In this document: positions 33,102-45,599 of the stretch, piece after piece
Numbering within the stretch: the first letter of the stretch is position 1
Layout of the letters: every line of letters begins with the position of its first letter
DNA from: Scalesia atractyloides
Lineage: Eukaryota; Streptophyta; Magnoliopsida; Asterales; Asteraceae
Length of the DNA: 64,000 bases
Assembly: GCA_947069175.1 (NCBI GenBank)
Contig: CAMTDV010000002.1
Location: forward strand, 11,710,988-11,774,987
Reading direction: 5' to 3'
The notes under the pieces: generated by a model
What the model was told of the DNA's origin: nothing
Database searches by the model: none
The model's input: only the letters and a program-made list of their open reading frames with translations
Translations under genes and position numbers: made by a program

Positions 33102-33604
33102 CTAGATTTTTTATGTCGCGCGTTGCGGCTAAACCGAACAAATGATAATGTAAAATAAACGTGATTTGGAAATAAAACATGTTGTTTAGAAAGTTAAACC
33201 ATTATAATTGTTTAGTTTATTTCGTACTGTTTTATGATAACGAATAATACTTTATTTTGAGTACAACTTCGTTTTTAACATAACTTATAACAGATATCGA
33301 GAGAAAAATCAAGCAAAACTACGTACTTAAGTTTTTAAAAAAAGTTATAAACGTAGATTGTTAAAAAAGTATCAAAATTAATAGATAAATTAATATATGT
33401 TCTAGAAACAGAAAAAAAAATTATTAGAAAATGGTAAAGAAATATTATAAGATTTTAGAAAAGAAAAAAAATAAAAATATGTTACAGTAAATATAATAAT
33501 ATAATATTATAATATATATTAAATAAAAAATTAATAAAAAGCTATATATATTATTATAAAAATAAAATTACTATTCATCGTATCTATATATAATAGTACT
33601 TAGA
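33102..33604 (-). mobile_element. Non-autonomous Helitron, 503 bp, minus orientation
   Basis: On the minus strand it starts TCTAAGTACTATTATATA after an A. It ends with hairpin GCCGC/GCGAC around AACGC, an AT spacer and CTAG (complement 33102-33105) followed by T. That is the expected A^T insertion and Helitron 3' architecture. No coding. Confidence 0.75.
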
Positions 33605-35011
33605 TAAGATTTAAAAGAAAACTTAGGAAAGCCAATCCGAATATATTTTATAATTAACTAAATATAAATAAAAATGAAAAAAATAATTTTTGTTATTATC
33701 ATTTCCACCAAAAAAAAGTATATTAGTTCACTATATCAAAATCAAACAAGAATGTTATATTGAAGCATATAAATCTTTTAAGTTTTAAATTGTCGCATAT
33801 AATAAATATTTTAATTTTAAACCATTTACGCAACTGCATAACACATGTTATTGTAACAGCATTTTAATAATATTTTGATTAAAAAAAATTACAACACACG
33901 ATTAATTAAAACGCAAAAATGGGCAACAAACCAAGTTAAGTAATTACATATCCCATATAAAAATCACATCTCCTAGTCCAATTTAAGACATCGTGTCTAG
34001 ATTTATTTTTATCCATATAAACGCCTACATTGGCACCGGGTTTTGTCGGAATCGATACCGACATTTGTTCTTAAAAACACATGTTGGGATTCTTTTTTTC
34101 ATATCATGACTTATTTTTCTTAGTCTCATTTTGGTTGCTATACTGAGTGCTGATACTGTAACAATATCTTATCGAACTGAATCGATGCAGACCAAGCTCG
34201 AATTCCTCTCACAGCACGCGTGAAATCCCACAAGTTGTTGTTATTAATATATTATACGCATATTAAAATGCGTTGATCATGAGCACAACGCCAATATGAA
34301 TTTTTGTATAACATATATAGATATATATTCTATTAAAGTTTTATTCATTATTTTGTGATTTTCTTTTAATAACTTTCATACGGGAAAATCCTGCTGATAA
34401 CACATAAAAAGGGGAACGACTGTCCACCTGATTTTTTTCTTTAATCAAATTTACGTGTTACACATAAAATGAATATCAACTTAACAAACCAATTAAGTAG
34501 AAATGATCGCATTTCGGATTTCATACTCTCTTCTCAACATTCTCACACACGGTTAAATAACATGGTGTTGGAGACTCTGGACGCTCTTGTATAGTTGTGG
34601 ATATCCTTATTTCTTTCTCTCTCTGTTTTTTCTGTTCTTCCTATTTTAAGCTTCTCGTGACGCCTTATTTTGTGACACCCAAATACTCTATACTTTAAAA
34701 GTACTAACATTGGAGTCTCCATCTTCCTTTTCATCTCTAAATGTTGAGCTTTTTTATATTTTTCGTGTTATCCGAATCTCTATCTCCATCTCCAAGGTAT
34801 GAAGATTTTGTTGTCGTGAATCTCTATATACAGAGATTTACTACTCCCAACTCCCATTTTTTTAAAGATTATACCTCAAAAAAAATTTTGTTTGCATCTC
34901 AAGCATGGATGAAAGAGAAAGAAATGGTAAAAAAACAAGACACAATATAGAGAGATTAACTTTTCTTCAATGTGATATTTTACCATGTAATATTAACTCC
35001 CATAATATAAA
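33605..35011. other. Intergenic DNA, no gene
   Basis: AT-rich. A phrase CACCGGGTTTTGTCGGAATC near 34036 resembles common dispersed plant repeats. The short ORFs at 34543-34950 show no domain. Confidence 0.4.
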
Positions 35012-35016
35012 GATGT

Positions 35017-35195
35017 TGTAAAACTAGCCTAATAGCAAAAGGAACATAAAGAACGATATGGAGAAAGAGATTGATCTTATTGATTGAGATGTATATTACA
35101 AGATATACAAGAGACTATATATAATAGATGAAAACTTGTGAAACGATCTATTTTAGGTGTTGATATTCACATTAATAATAAATATATTCATAACA
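35017..35195 (-). repeat. Copia 3' LTR
   Basis: On the minus strand it starts TGTTATGAATATATT and ends GTTTTACA (TG...CA). A TATA-like TATATATAGTC lies in its middle (complement near 35128). It is about 90 percent similar to 43090-43265 by eye, so the element is old. Confidence 0.85.
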
Positions 35196-36759
35196 CTCCT
35201 CCTTGGTTATCAACATAATACGCTTGTAGATCCTGACTCGTTAAAACCTTGCTAGGAAAACCCAGTAGGACAAAACCTCAGTTAAGAGAAAAATTATGCA
35301 GCGCGTATTATCTTCTCTGATTACTTCTAGATCAGGTATGTTACCTCATTGAAAACCTTCCTAAGAAAACCTTATGAGACAAAACTTAGTGAGGGAAAAA
35401 GAGTGCAACTTGATAAATCTCCCCCTCGTTATAATCTGTATCCTTTAAGTGACGTGTGTCTATCTTTCTTGAAAGTTGCTTAAAACTTTTGTAGAATAAC
35501 TTATTGCTTGATAAATTGAAGTGCAGTCCTTTATGTTGAACAAAGTTGTATAATCTTCTAACGAGACTTTAGGTGCCTCCTCAAAAAATCTCATATATCT
35601 ACGACTGTGTTTTGTTACCTTCCTGCATCTTCAAGACTAACCAAGCTTGTTTTGATGGGTTAGTAAAATATAATCAAATATCGTTTATACCTGAAATATT
35701 TATTTGAACTCATTCGAATGTCTATTTGCTTGACTAAGGCTATATCATGACAATAAGCTCAAGTGAAATATATTATAACCACACATATCTAGCAAAACAT
35801 AGTAATGCGCATACGCATTTAACAACGGTACTTCTAAAATGAGAATCTCTACTTTGGTAGGAGATGATAACAAGCATTTCAAGTGGCTTAAAACCCTTTA
35901 ACATACTTTAAGATTTAACTATGTCCATAGTAAAATATCCCAACATCATTTCCTAAATGTACTTGAGGGATTGATAAACATATATACTCGAACTGTAGTT
36001 CGAGTAATAATTAGACCGTTCCAAGGTAATTAAAAAATTATCCCTCTAAAAGCTCGACAGTTTCTCTCGATGATGCCTAGACATAATCACTGTAAAGTGC
36101 GATTATAGTGAACTTCTAAAAGTGGAACGATGATAAAACATGTCTAATTAATCAAACTTATATCACTCTTTATGTAAATATCTCGAGTCGTACAACACTC
36201 GACCCGACTATTTTAGTCCATACATATTTTGTCAACTTCATATAGTATGTTCTTGATGTTTTGACACCAGTGCTTTTGGCATTAATAATCCATAAGGGAA
36301 TTCGTTCCATCTATCCCAGTATGCATGTGCTTTCGCTCTTTAAGGGTTTTGCTACATAAATTTTCCCATTTAACATATAAATATCTATATCATATGAAAA
36401 AATGTCATGAACATTTGCTTTTATTTCCAAAATCCATGCTTGTACACTATTTATTAAGATATCATAATCACAGGATACATGTTTTCTATGTATGTTTCTT
36501 GGTACACAAATATTACATCATTAAGATGTTTCAATTAACCTTTCAAGCACTCGATTGCTTTAAAAACTCATCAGGATTTTTAATTATATCCAACATGTAA
36601 AATAATCATAACCTATTCAAATCAGAATATGTACAAATGATCACATTTTTCTCGAGAACTTACTTTACATTACTTACATAATTTAATTATTCGGGACTTT
36701 CATGTAAACTTTTAGTATCAGGTGATACATAACATTTATAAGACGCATATCAATTCTAT

Positions 36760-37040
36760 CTTTATATTACCAGAATAAGATATTGGTAAGTCAAGGCATC
36801 CACCACTGGAGAATTTATCTCCTCATAATCAACCATAGGTCTTTGCAAATATTTTGTGCCACCAATTTTTCCTTATATCACTTACTTTGATTTCAATTCA
36901 TGACTCACATAAAAGACCCGTTTGTTTATAACATATTTTACAGCTTTAGTTGTGTGGATTGTTCATCTGAAAATTTTCCATTTTAATAGAGAATTCAACT
37001 CTGCCTTATTTGCGTCTTTCATCTTGGCCAGTCATTTCTA
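36760..37040 (-). pseudogene. Copia reverse transcriptase remnant
   Basis: On the minus strand, 36890-37030 encodes AELNSLLKWKIF, a stop, then KAVKYVINKRVFYVSHE, the N-terminal part of copia reverse transcriptase. 36781-36860 encodes YLQRPMVDYEE and SPVVDALTYQY, matching the family pattern QRPxIDYEETYSPVVDAITFRYL. Stops and frameshifts intervene and the catalytic YVDD region is not intact. Confidence 0.7.
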
Positions 37041-38898
37041 TGTTTACGTTCATAGGCAGATCTCAAATCTTGATCCATATCATTGAATCATTTCAAGCGT
37101 TACATTATATACAAAAGTATAATGACATCAATTTTTATTTCGATTCCATACATATCTTAGACATGATACAACTTATCATGATCTCTTTATTTTCAGGTAC
37201 CTGAGGTTCTTCTTGAACCATCATATCTACTATTTCTTCAGGAGATCTTATTAGTGTAACCTTGACCTGACCATCTTAATTACTTGATCCAATTTTTGAG
37301 GAATTTTATAATTGGAATCAACTAGTCTACCACGCTTTAGGCATGCAATAAACTCACTACAAAATATGTGGTTGTCCTATTGGGACACGAATATAACTGG
37401 AGCTTAAGTAGTTGATTATGTGACTTGCTTAATCAATTAATTTAGGTCAGTGAACTTGTCTGGTAATTTATTCTTTAATATTGGTAAATGAATTATCCTT
37501 TCAACTTCTGGTTCACCGTTTATAGTCTGAGGATCAAGATGACATGATAATTCATTCCACTTTTCACTTTACAACTGCTTGTTATCACCCCCTAATGTTG
37601 TGAACATTCATTCACTAAAGTGAAAACCAATGAGCCATAAACAAATTTCTCACTAATGGCTTTAAGTATTAAATCATAGACGATTATTTATACCCAACAT
37701 ATTCTCTAACTTTATAGAAGTCCCATCTTTGTGCTAGTCGTGGATCAATATTATATATATATATCGCACAACCAAAATCTTAGAAGGGACGTATTTGGTT
37801 CCTGACCAAAAACCTGTCACACCCCGACCCGCAGCGGAAAAAGGTGATCGGGGCATGATTGGGTTATCATCAAAGCTCATGACATTTATTGTAACGTTTC
37901 ATATTCATTAATACAATTTAATGGAAAATTTACAATCATAATTACATCATGACCTAAACATCAATTTAAGCTTCTTTGTTTTCTTCTAAGGCATTTCCTA
38001 TGTTTTCCTTGCTTCATCCTGTTCACCTGTATCATGTGTAAAAATGGTTTTTGGATCAACAAAAAGTTGGCGAGTGAATCCTATGGAAAACATTTGAACA
38101 AGTTTATTCAATTGATTATAAAATAAAGTGCACAACCACACATGAGTAAAAATAGATGTAAACTTATACACCAATTATTTAATATTACATAATGCACACA
38201 TGAAAAATAATGGATCGTTTTGAGGCACGCGTTGCTCAACTCGTCTCCCACGAGGAACTGATGGGCCTAATGAATGATTTGCATAAACTTGACAATATGA
38301 AATACATAACTACAAACAATATAAACTAAATAATACACACACGAACAACAATGGATTTGTTTTGAGGCACGCGTTGCTCAACTCGTCTCTCACGAGGAAC
38401 TGATGGGCCTAATGAATGATTTGCATATAAATTGACAAAATGAAATACATAACTACAAGCAATTTATATACAATCTAAGTTTAGATCACAATATGGTATG
38501 GCACAAGTTTAAATAAACGAGTTAATTTTGTGACACATGACACACTCCAAAACGTGTAATTAAAAAGGGGAGTTGTAAGATTCACTCACATTGGGTGCGT
38601 TCGGTTGATGATGTTGAATGCGCACGAAGTTGGTTTTAACCACGAGTGAAACTAACCTAGATAATGGCATAATGGTTCGGTAAGTAAACGGGTTTTATTA
38701 ATCCATTTTAGTAGGATTGTTGGGTGGATTTTTGTGAGTTTAAGGCTATTTTCTAACCTTAAAATGTTATTTTTAAGTATTTTTAATTGATTTTTAAATA
38801 AAATAAATAAATAAAAATAATAAAAATGTTGACTTTTTGACCGTTGACCGTTGACCATTGACTTTGACTGTTGATCGGTTCGTATGTGTGTATGTATG

Positions 38899-39467
38899 CG
38901 CTGGGTGAGGCTCGAACCCGAGACCTCCCGTACGCGTGCACGCAGCTCTACCAACTGAGCTACGTGTCTAACCCGAAATATTTCTGTTTTTAATTAAATT
39001 TATATACTAATTAGATTAATCCGAAAATCATTTATTTTTAAAAACGATTTTAATGTATCGAACCGGTATTCTCCACAGGTCTCGAACCCGGGACCTGTGG
39101 GTTGAGTTAACACACAGTCTACCGCTGGACTGTGTGTCTAACTTGATTTTTATTATACTTATATACAAACTACATTATTTCATTTCTGCCTTGTAAAAAG
39201 TTTGATAATTGTCCGGATCGGTGTGGTAGTCCGGACTCGAACTCGTGACGTGTGATTAAACGTTAACACAGTCCACCATGGACTGTGTGTCTATCTTGGT
39301 TATTATTCCGATTTTTATTAAACTTAACATTTATATGAAGTGAATCCGGTTCGGTAATAAAAAGGAACATTTTTATTAAGGCGAGTATGCGTGTGACATG
39401 TATCGAACTCGGGACGTGAGCGTGTTTATGTGCACACAGTCCACCGCTGGACTGTGTGTCTAGCCCG
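38899..39467 (-). other. Four tandem sense tRNA-like modules in LTR copy C
   Basis: Modules at 38899-38975, 39071-39142, 39223-39295 and 39387-39467 lie on the LTR sense strand. The first keeps the tRNA D-arm TAGCTCAGTTGGTAGAGC and a GGTTCGAGCC B-box. The others have the derived hairpin ACACAGTCCA/TGGACTGTGT (with small changes) and B-boxes GGTTCGAGACC, AGTTCGAGTCC and AGTTCGATAC. Confidence 0.85.
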
Positions 39468-40160
39468 AGTTATATCTTGATTTAAATTAAACTTATAGAC
39501 AACAGAAACTTCGTCTTCTTCGTTGGACTCAACCAGAAACGGAGTCCGACTGGTTCGATGATTTTATCAAGTTTCTTTAGTGTGTTATGATTAATTACAG
39601 GTGAGATAAATAAAAAAGAATGAAAAATTAAGCGATACTGAACTGGACTCCTCTGTTTCTCCGGCGAAACTCCGGTGACAGCAGATTATTCCGGCGACGT
39701 GTGTCCTGCGGCAGAGAGTCTTCAGGGAGCTTGAGATGAGTGTGGGTGGCTTCGGTATGAGCTCTGGGGGTTCAGTAAGGCTCAAAGGTGAAAAACTCGG
39801 TTTTCCGGCGATTTGCAGGTATTTTCCGGCTAGTGAATTTTCGTCGAGAAAGGGTGCGGTTTTGAGCGAAAAGGCTACCAGTGGATTGTGGGTGAATTTA
39901 TAGGGAGGAATCGAGATGTATAGAGTCGGATTTCAGACTTGATTCAAAGTCATTACGTTTTCCGGCGGTTATGACTTGCGTCGCGGGTTCAGGCGTCGGT
40001 TATAACCGATGTAGGTTTAATGTTTACGTTAAGACTGAAGAAACCGTTCAATCTTGGCGAGTTAGTCGGGATTTCCGACGACTGCAATTGGGCGCGTCGG
40101 TATTTGAATTCGAGATTTATTTTATGTATTAATTGTTTCCAATAATTAACAAGAAACATA

Positions 40161-40239
40161 AGTGGCGCAGTGGTTTGATGGTTAAGTGTTAAGGCTGTTG
40201 ATGATTCTAGCTGACCCGGGTTCGAAACCCGGCAGCACT
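40161..40239 (+). other. Antisense tRNA-like module in LTR copy C
   Basis: A-box-like AGTGGCGCAGTGG, then a perfect T-arm: CCGGG/CCCGG around TTCGAAA, followed by CAGCAC. It is antisense to the LTR and lies upstream of its TATA box. Confidence 0.75.
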
Positions 40240-43065
40240 AATTTATTTTTATTTTATTAATTTCAATACTTTTTCAAATAAAACTTTTATAACCCAATAT
40301 ACTTATTAATTATGTATTGTTTAAAAATAATTTGGGCATTAAATACGCCACGAAATTTTTAACTGATTGTTCGGTTAATAACGGAGCGGGTTTGGTAAAT
40401 CCGGTTTTTTACGGATGTTACAAAACCAACTATAACGGGAGAAGTATGATGACATATTGGCTTGATGTGAATTAATTTTATACATGTAAAATCACATGTA
40501 CCCAAATACAAATATGAACTCTTGCTCTTATGATCATTGGCTTTGCAATCAATTGTGAATGTTTATTGATCGTCTCAACAAAGCAATTCTGGTATAAACA
40601 TAATTTATATGAAGTTCAACAAATATTCCAATAATCATTAATAACTTGGGAATTGAATTCACCGTTATTACCAAAATAAATATACAAGTATGGGGCTTGC
40701 TATCACATTAGCTAAGCCACAATCACACAAACTTCAGGTTGTGGATTTGATAACCATTTAGACGATGAATCAATTTAAAACACTAAATGGTATCATGTTG
40801 GGATATGCATATCCTTTAATCACTTCCAGAATATTTAGGGATTCCCACCCTACTTTGGTTAGTAAATAATTAATTTCCCTTAAGAGCAAATATTACTTGT
40901 TAAATACCAACTTGAAGAATCTTCTAGTTCTTCAATACGTTTCACATCATCGTTGACTCGGTGTGGTCTAACCGGTCATGCCAATTAAAATAAACTTCTG
41001 GCTTATGATCGTAATGTATTACTTGCACTTTGTTTTATGTGCACATTGTTTGTGTAATAAAACTATGAGAGAATATTGTATTATTATCCAAAACTTTCAA
41101 CAATTTATTCTCATATGATTACTCCCTTTATTTGCCACTTCTAATGTCTGTCTCATCATTATCGGGACCATTATTACAATCTTCATGGTCTCATCATACA
41201 AATTTTCTTAACTATGTCCATGATCACAATGATCAGATATATGTTCCCTCATGGATCAGAGTAAAACCAAAGAGGTTTCATTGTTTTTCATTATTTTCTT
41301 AGACATAGGGATATATAGTCATTTCAAACCTTTAATAGTCTTTTGAGGATGTAGCTACTTCGAGAGCATATATGAGGTTTGACAAACAAATCTATCTTAT
41401 CCGATTTTCCGTTATAAATAAACTTCTCTCTGTCAGTTGAGAAGTAATTACATATACGAGTCATATAAAATTTATCAATATAAAATATCATGACCTTATA
41501 CAAACTTATAACGAGATCTAAGAAGTATGACATTTAGAGTGTCATATTAAAGTATTTTTATACTCTTTCATGAGACTAATAATAAACCATAACTTTGATT
41601 TAATGGTTCTATTATACATATAGAATACAAGGTATATGGATATTAAACTCATACAATGCATGACAGTAACATAACATGTCACCATATAAACTGAGTCATG
41701 ATAAGATTTTATGAAATAAATAATTTTCTTGGTCGCTTACAAACAAACATATAACATTTAAGTATAATCACACGATGGTGTAACTCACTAAACACATATT
41801 ACAAAACAATCTTGGGTTCCTAAATCAGCAATTCAAATAATACACTTTAAGTGACTTGATAATAAAGCTAATATCAACTTGTATATATAACGTTAGTTTG
41901 ATTATTCATATCATTCATCATATGTAATCGAAGTAGAAACGAATCAAACAAAAATATTAAAACCAATTGTCATGTACTAACATATCTTATCTTATTAAAA
42001 GGAGAAATATTATGAAAAAGCTTAACCATTTTATTGTAACTTTTAATTTTATTTATACTGTTATTCAGATAATAACAAATACCATAATATTATAATCGAC
42101 CAATATAGCCAACATGCGAATTAATTAGTCATCAAATCATGGACACAAATACTATTGCTATCAATTTATATATAATACTACATGCATGATAATAAGACAT
42201 TTTCTTTTAAAGTGGTATCATACTACATTGATAAAACCATTTTAGCTTGATGCATGTAGAAACCTCGTTTGTAGAAAACACGTTACTTTGTCAATAGCAA
42301 TAATGTGATGAGATCAATGAAAATACTTATATTTATTTGCAAAGAAGACAACTAAATATATTTATTAAAATTAGAGATCATGAAAAAATAACTAATTACC
42401 AACACCCCAATAACTAACTCATCACTCAAATTTACATAAAAATAATCTAGTCCAGGTTAAAAAAATAGTTACGCTAATTAAATCCCAAAATTTATGACTT
42501 TGATTTCTTTTCTTTTGTCAATCAAATATAGCTGAAAATTAAAAGTCGACATATATTAACTTTCTTTATAAAAGAAAAAAAATATAAAAATCAAACCCAA
42601 AACTTACAAAAAGTTATTAGGATACAAACACTATAAATTTGAATCATATCAAAGAAAACCATAATTGTATATTTTAAGTAATTAATTGCTGGTATTACTG
42701 ATCAATATTATTTCAAATATTTATTAATAACAACAATATCATAATATCATAATGCACTATCCAACACATTTATATTTTAGCAATATATTAGTTATTAATT
42801 AATTGCTACTTAAAATAATATGCATCGGAACTCTAAAATTAATAGAAGGGATCAAAGAATTACCTCATAATATCAAGTTTTCCGCGGTGAACCACGTTAG
42901 GTTTGAACCATCTTAAATCCTTTTCAATCAGCTGTGCCTCATAAATCCAGCCAAAGCAGCGAGATGTGTGAGATGATTGTGGTAGGCTTTGTGTTAAGAT
43001 AGTTAACACAGAACGAGTGATTTAGGTGCGGGTGTCATACTATTGAAAATACATGTTTTAGAGAG

Positions 43066-43089
43066 AGCATTTTTATGCTGATAACGTGT
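43066..43089 (-). other. Copia primer-binding site
   Basis: Directly inside the 5' LTR the minus strand reads ACACGTTATCAGCATAAAAA, matching the ACACGTTATCAGCA sequence found at this place in many plant copia elements. Confidence 0.65.
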
Positions 43090-43265
43090 TGTAAAACTAG
43101 CCAAATAGCAAAAAGAACAATATAGAGAAAGAGATTGATCTTATTGATTGAGATGTATATTACCAGAGATACAAGAGACTATATATAAACAGAGGAAAAC
43201 TTGTGAAACAAGACTAATTTATTTTATATGTTGATAACCGCATTAATAATAAATATATTCATAAC
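43090..43265 (-). repeat. Copia 5' LTR
   Basis: Partner of 35017-35195 in the same orientation. Its outer terminal base is lost before the GATGT target duplication. Confidence 0.85.
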
Positions 43266-43270
43266 GATGT

Positions 43271-44855
43271 CAATTAATACTTATAAATTGACAATTTTGA
43301 CAAAATTTAATCACTTTCTAAATTTTTTTACCGTAGACTTTCTTTGATATCCTCATTTGTTATTACATTATTCCTATAACGTATAGACATGTCATGTTAC
43401 ATATGAATGTTACATGCCGACATAATTTGCATTTAATATCCAAGTCCAATGTACCTTTAGAGTTGGCATGGCAAATAGGCTAAAAGATAATAACGATCGT
43501 TGTAAAATAAATATATGAATTTGTACATATACTTTTAAAATTGTTAAAGCATTTACAATATTTACAATGTGTAGTTCTTTGATACGTAGATGTCGACGTG
43601 GAGGCTGCATGGAGAAGAGAGGCCAAGAATTCCAAGGCAAAAGTTCTTGGCTATGTACTGTCAAGAATATTTGTCTAGAAGATTATCAAAAATCCCGTTC
43701 TTGACGGTTTTTTACGTAAGAACACCCACCAGCTCTCTCTCCTTCTCGTTATTATCTTTTCTAAAAACACAGTCGACTATTGCGATTGCTCTTATATATT
43801 GTTCACAAATAAAATAATACCATATGTTATAGTTTAACTAAATAGTTTGTCACGTCATTATCACAGATAGATAGTGAAGTTTTAACTAACTCACCATTCA
43901 CAAGCTTGTTATGGTTTAACCAAGAAAGTAAATAAAGAGAAAAGACAAAAGAAAAATGATGATGATTGGTTAAAAGTCACATGGCCCATTTCTTTCTCTC
44001 CAACGCTTGTTAGGGGGTGGCGCCCTCCTTTACTTTGCCCGTGACGGTGTTAAGGGCCATTAAATGCCCATGTGGACGTACATGAGCATTAGCCCACAAC
44101 GTATGTTCTAAGTAAACAAATTAGCCCACAACGTATGTTCTAGGTAAACAAATCTGGAAAGAGAGTTGGGAAACCTAATATATACCCAAAGAAGATATGG
44201 CGTATACTATGTTAGCGATTTATTAAAATATTAAAGTACATACGTGAAATAGTTTTATATATTCTATTATGAACATTAAAAGTGTAATTTGTACAATTTA
44301 ATCATTATAATTACTTCACATGAGTTGTACTCTTGTACTATACAAATTATCTTATAAAATAAAAAGAATTTTTTTGTGACCCGTACTTAACCCACCCACC
44401 CAACTGACCCGGCGTATTATTCGGAAATAGAGTACAATTTACGCAGAAGCAATTGTGTGCCCACACTGACTGTTATCGTATCCCTGATTCATAATTGTTT
44501 ATGACCAACATTAAAAGGACATTCAATCATCCATACCCCTCACATGGCTAGTAAGCTATGACTATTGACCGTCATTTGACCACACACAAAAATGGAAAAG
44601 ACATAAATACCCTCTTCATGCATGTATGAAGGGTAGGAGGTAGGTCGTCTGGCCCAAGAGTATCTAATCATAATCATAAAACTCTTTTTAACTTTTATGC
44701 AACACATGAATTATTGGTCCAAGGGAAACCATATCTTTTATGATTCGGTACAATTTATATAAAACAATAGGTATAAGATCGGACGTTGTGGTAAAGCAAC
44801 TTGGTGACGCTAGCCATGCGGCTGCCAACCTAGCTTGCGAACACCATAATGGTGT
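43271..44855. other. Intergenic DNA with small repeats
   Basis: A possible MITE runs from AAAGCATTTACAATA (43547) to TGCGATTGCTCTT (43790). A GC-rich GGGGGTGGCGCCC lies near 44013. A 2 x 32-bp tandem duplication (TTAGCCCACAACGTATGTTC) lies at 44089-44120 and 44121-44152. No gene recognised. Confidence 0.5.
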
Positions 44856-44863
44856 CACGCGAT

Positions 44864-45065
44864 CAGTGACGAACTTAACCAAAAGTTTCGTAAACGGAAA
44901 ATCAATGACCCAATTTATATATTGTATAAATATTTAGAAAAAAATAATCGGTGGCGATCCTATAAATTTTAAAATTCTCAGACGAAAAATCAGAAATTTT
45001 ACACTTCTAACTGAAACATTGGGAGGGGGGTTGCACCCCCTTGGTTCCACTATGCTGCGCCACCG
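44864..45065. mobile_element. hAT-like MITE, 202 bp
   Basis: The left end CAGTGACGAA and right end TGCGCCACCG are imperfect inverted repeats. Flanks CACGCGAT (44856-44863) and CACACGAT (45066-45073) form an 8-bp target duplication with one mismatch. The right side has the GGGGGTTGCACCCCC hairpin common in such elements. Confidence 0.6.
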
Positions 45066-45073
45066 CACACGAT

Positions 45074-45486
45074 CGTGAGCGCGAGCGAGCCAAAGTAAAC
45101 ATGGTAGCTGGTGCGAGTGGGCAAAAAAAGGGTGTTTTAGGGCGCTATTGGTGAAGTTACCGACAGGCTCAACTAATGCGCAATTGGTAATTAAACTGTG
45201 ACTGGTCTGCTTTATCCCGGTTCTATATCAAACATGCACCATGTGGATTGTTATTGTATTTTTTATTTGGTATGATTTATGTAAAAACTGTAGGTATAAG
45301 GAGCACTATACATTTCAATCAAGTCAAACACTAATACTTTTTTATGTTGGTTTCACATCTTTAGTAATTTGTTATTGTATGCCATCAATGTTTCATTTTT
45401 TTGCTGTTTGAATTAGTTTTCCAAATAAAAATGAGGGATGAGGATTTAGTGTGAGATTGAAAATAACAAAATATCAAAATAACACC
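45074..45486. other. Intergenic DNA, no gene
   Basis: No feature recognised. Confidence 0.4.
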
Positions 45487-45488
<2 letters not shown>

Positions 45489-45529
<41 letters not shown>

Positions 45530-45531
45530 TA

Positions 45532-45577
<46 letters not shown>

Positions 45578-45598
45578 TAATAGTAATATAATAATAAT
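45489..45598. repeat. (AAT)n microsatellite, about 110 bp
   Basis: Over 30 AAT units with a few TATAAA interruptions. The long isoleucine or tyrosine frames across it are artefacts. Confidence 0.95.
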
Positions 45599-45599
45599 T

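Larger units (their letters stand above)
37815..40422 (-). mobile_element. Solo gypsy LTR, family 1 (copy C), inside the copia element
   Basis: On the minus strand it starts TGTAACATCCGT and ends GCTGCGGGTCGGGGTGTGACA. Target duplications AAACC lie at 37810-37814 and 40423-40427. The complement of TATAAATT lies at 39895-39902. It has four sense tRNA-like modules, one antisense module, and two copies of the GGCCCATCAGTTCCTCGTG minisatellite (near 38225-38290 and 38350-38410). Being nested, it is younger than the copia element. Confidence 0.95.
35017..43265 (-). mobile_element. Decayed Ty1/copia element (minus) with a nested solo gypsy LTR
   Basis: Short LTRs of about 178 bp lie at 35017-35195 and 43090-43265 in direct orientation. 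Target duplication GATGT is at 35012-35016 and 43266-43270; the outermost A of the right LTR is missing. On the minus strand the element reads LTR, primer-binding-like ACACGTTATCAGCA, internal region, PPT-like CCAAGGAGGAG and LTR. Without the inserted LTR (37815-40422) it is about 5.6 kb, full length for a copia element. Recognisable reverse transcriptase remnants show the polyprotein order, but every frame is broken. Confidence 0.8.

Noticed and set aside
44740..44937. 65-codon ORF resembling a coding exon
   Set aside because: It runs into the hAT-like MITE at 44864 and has no recognisable domain.
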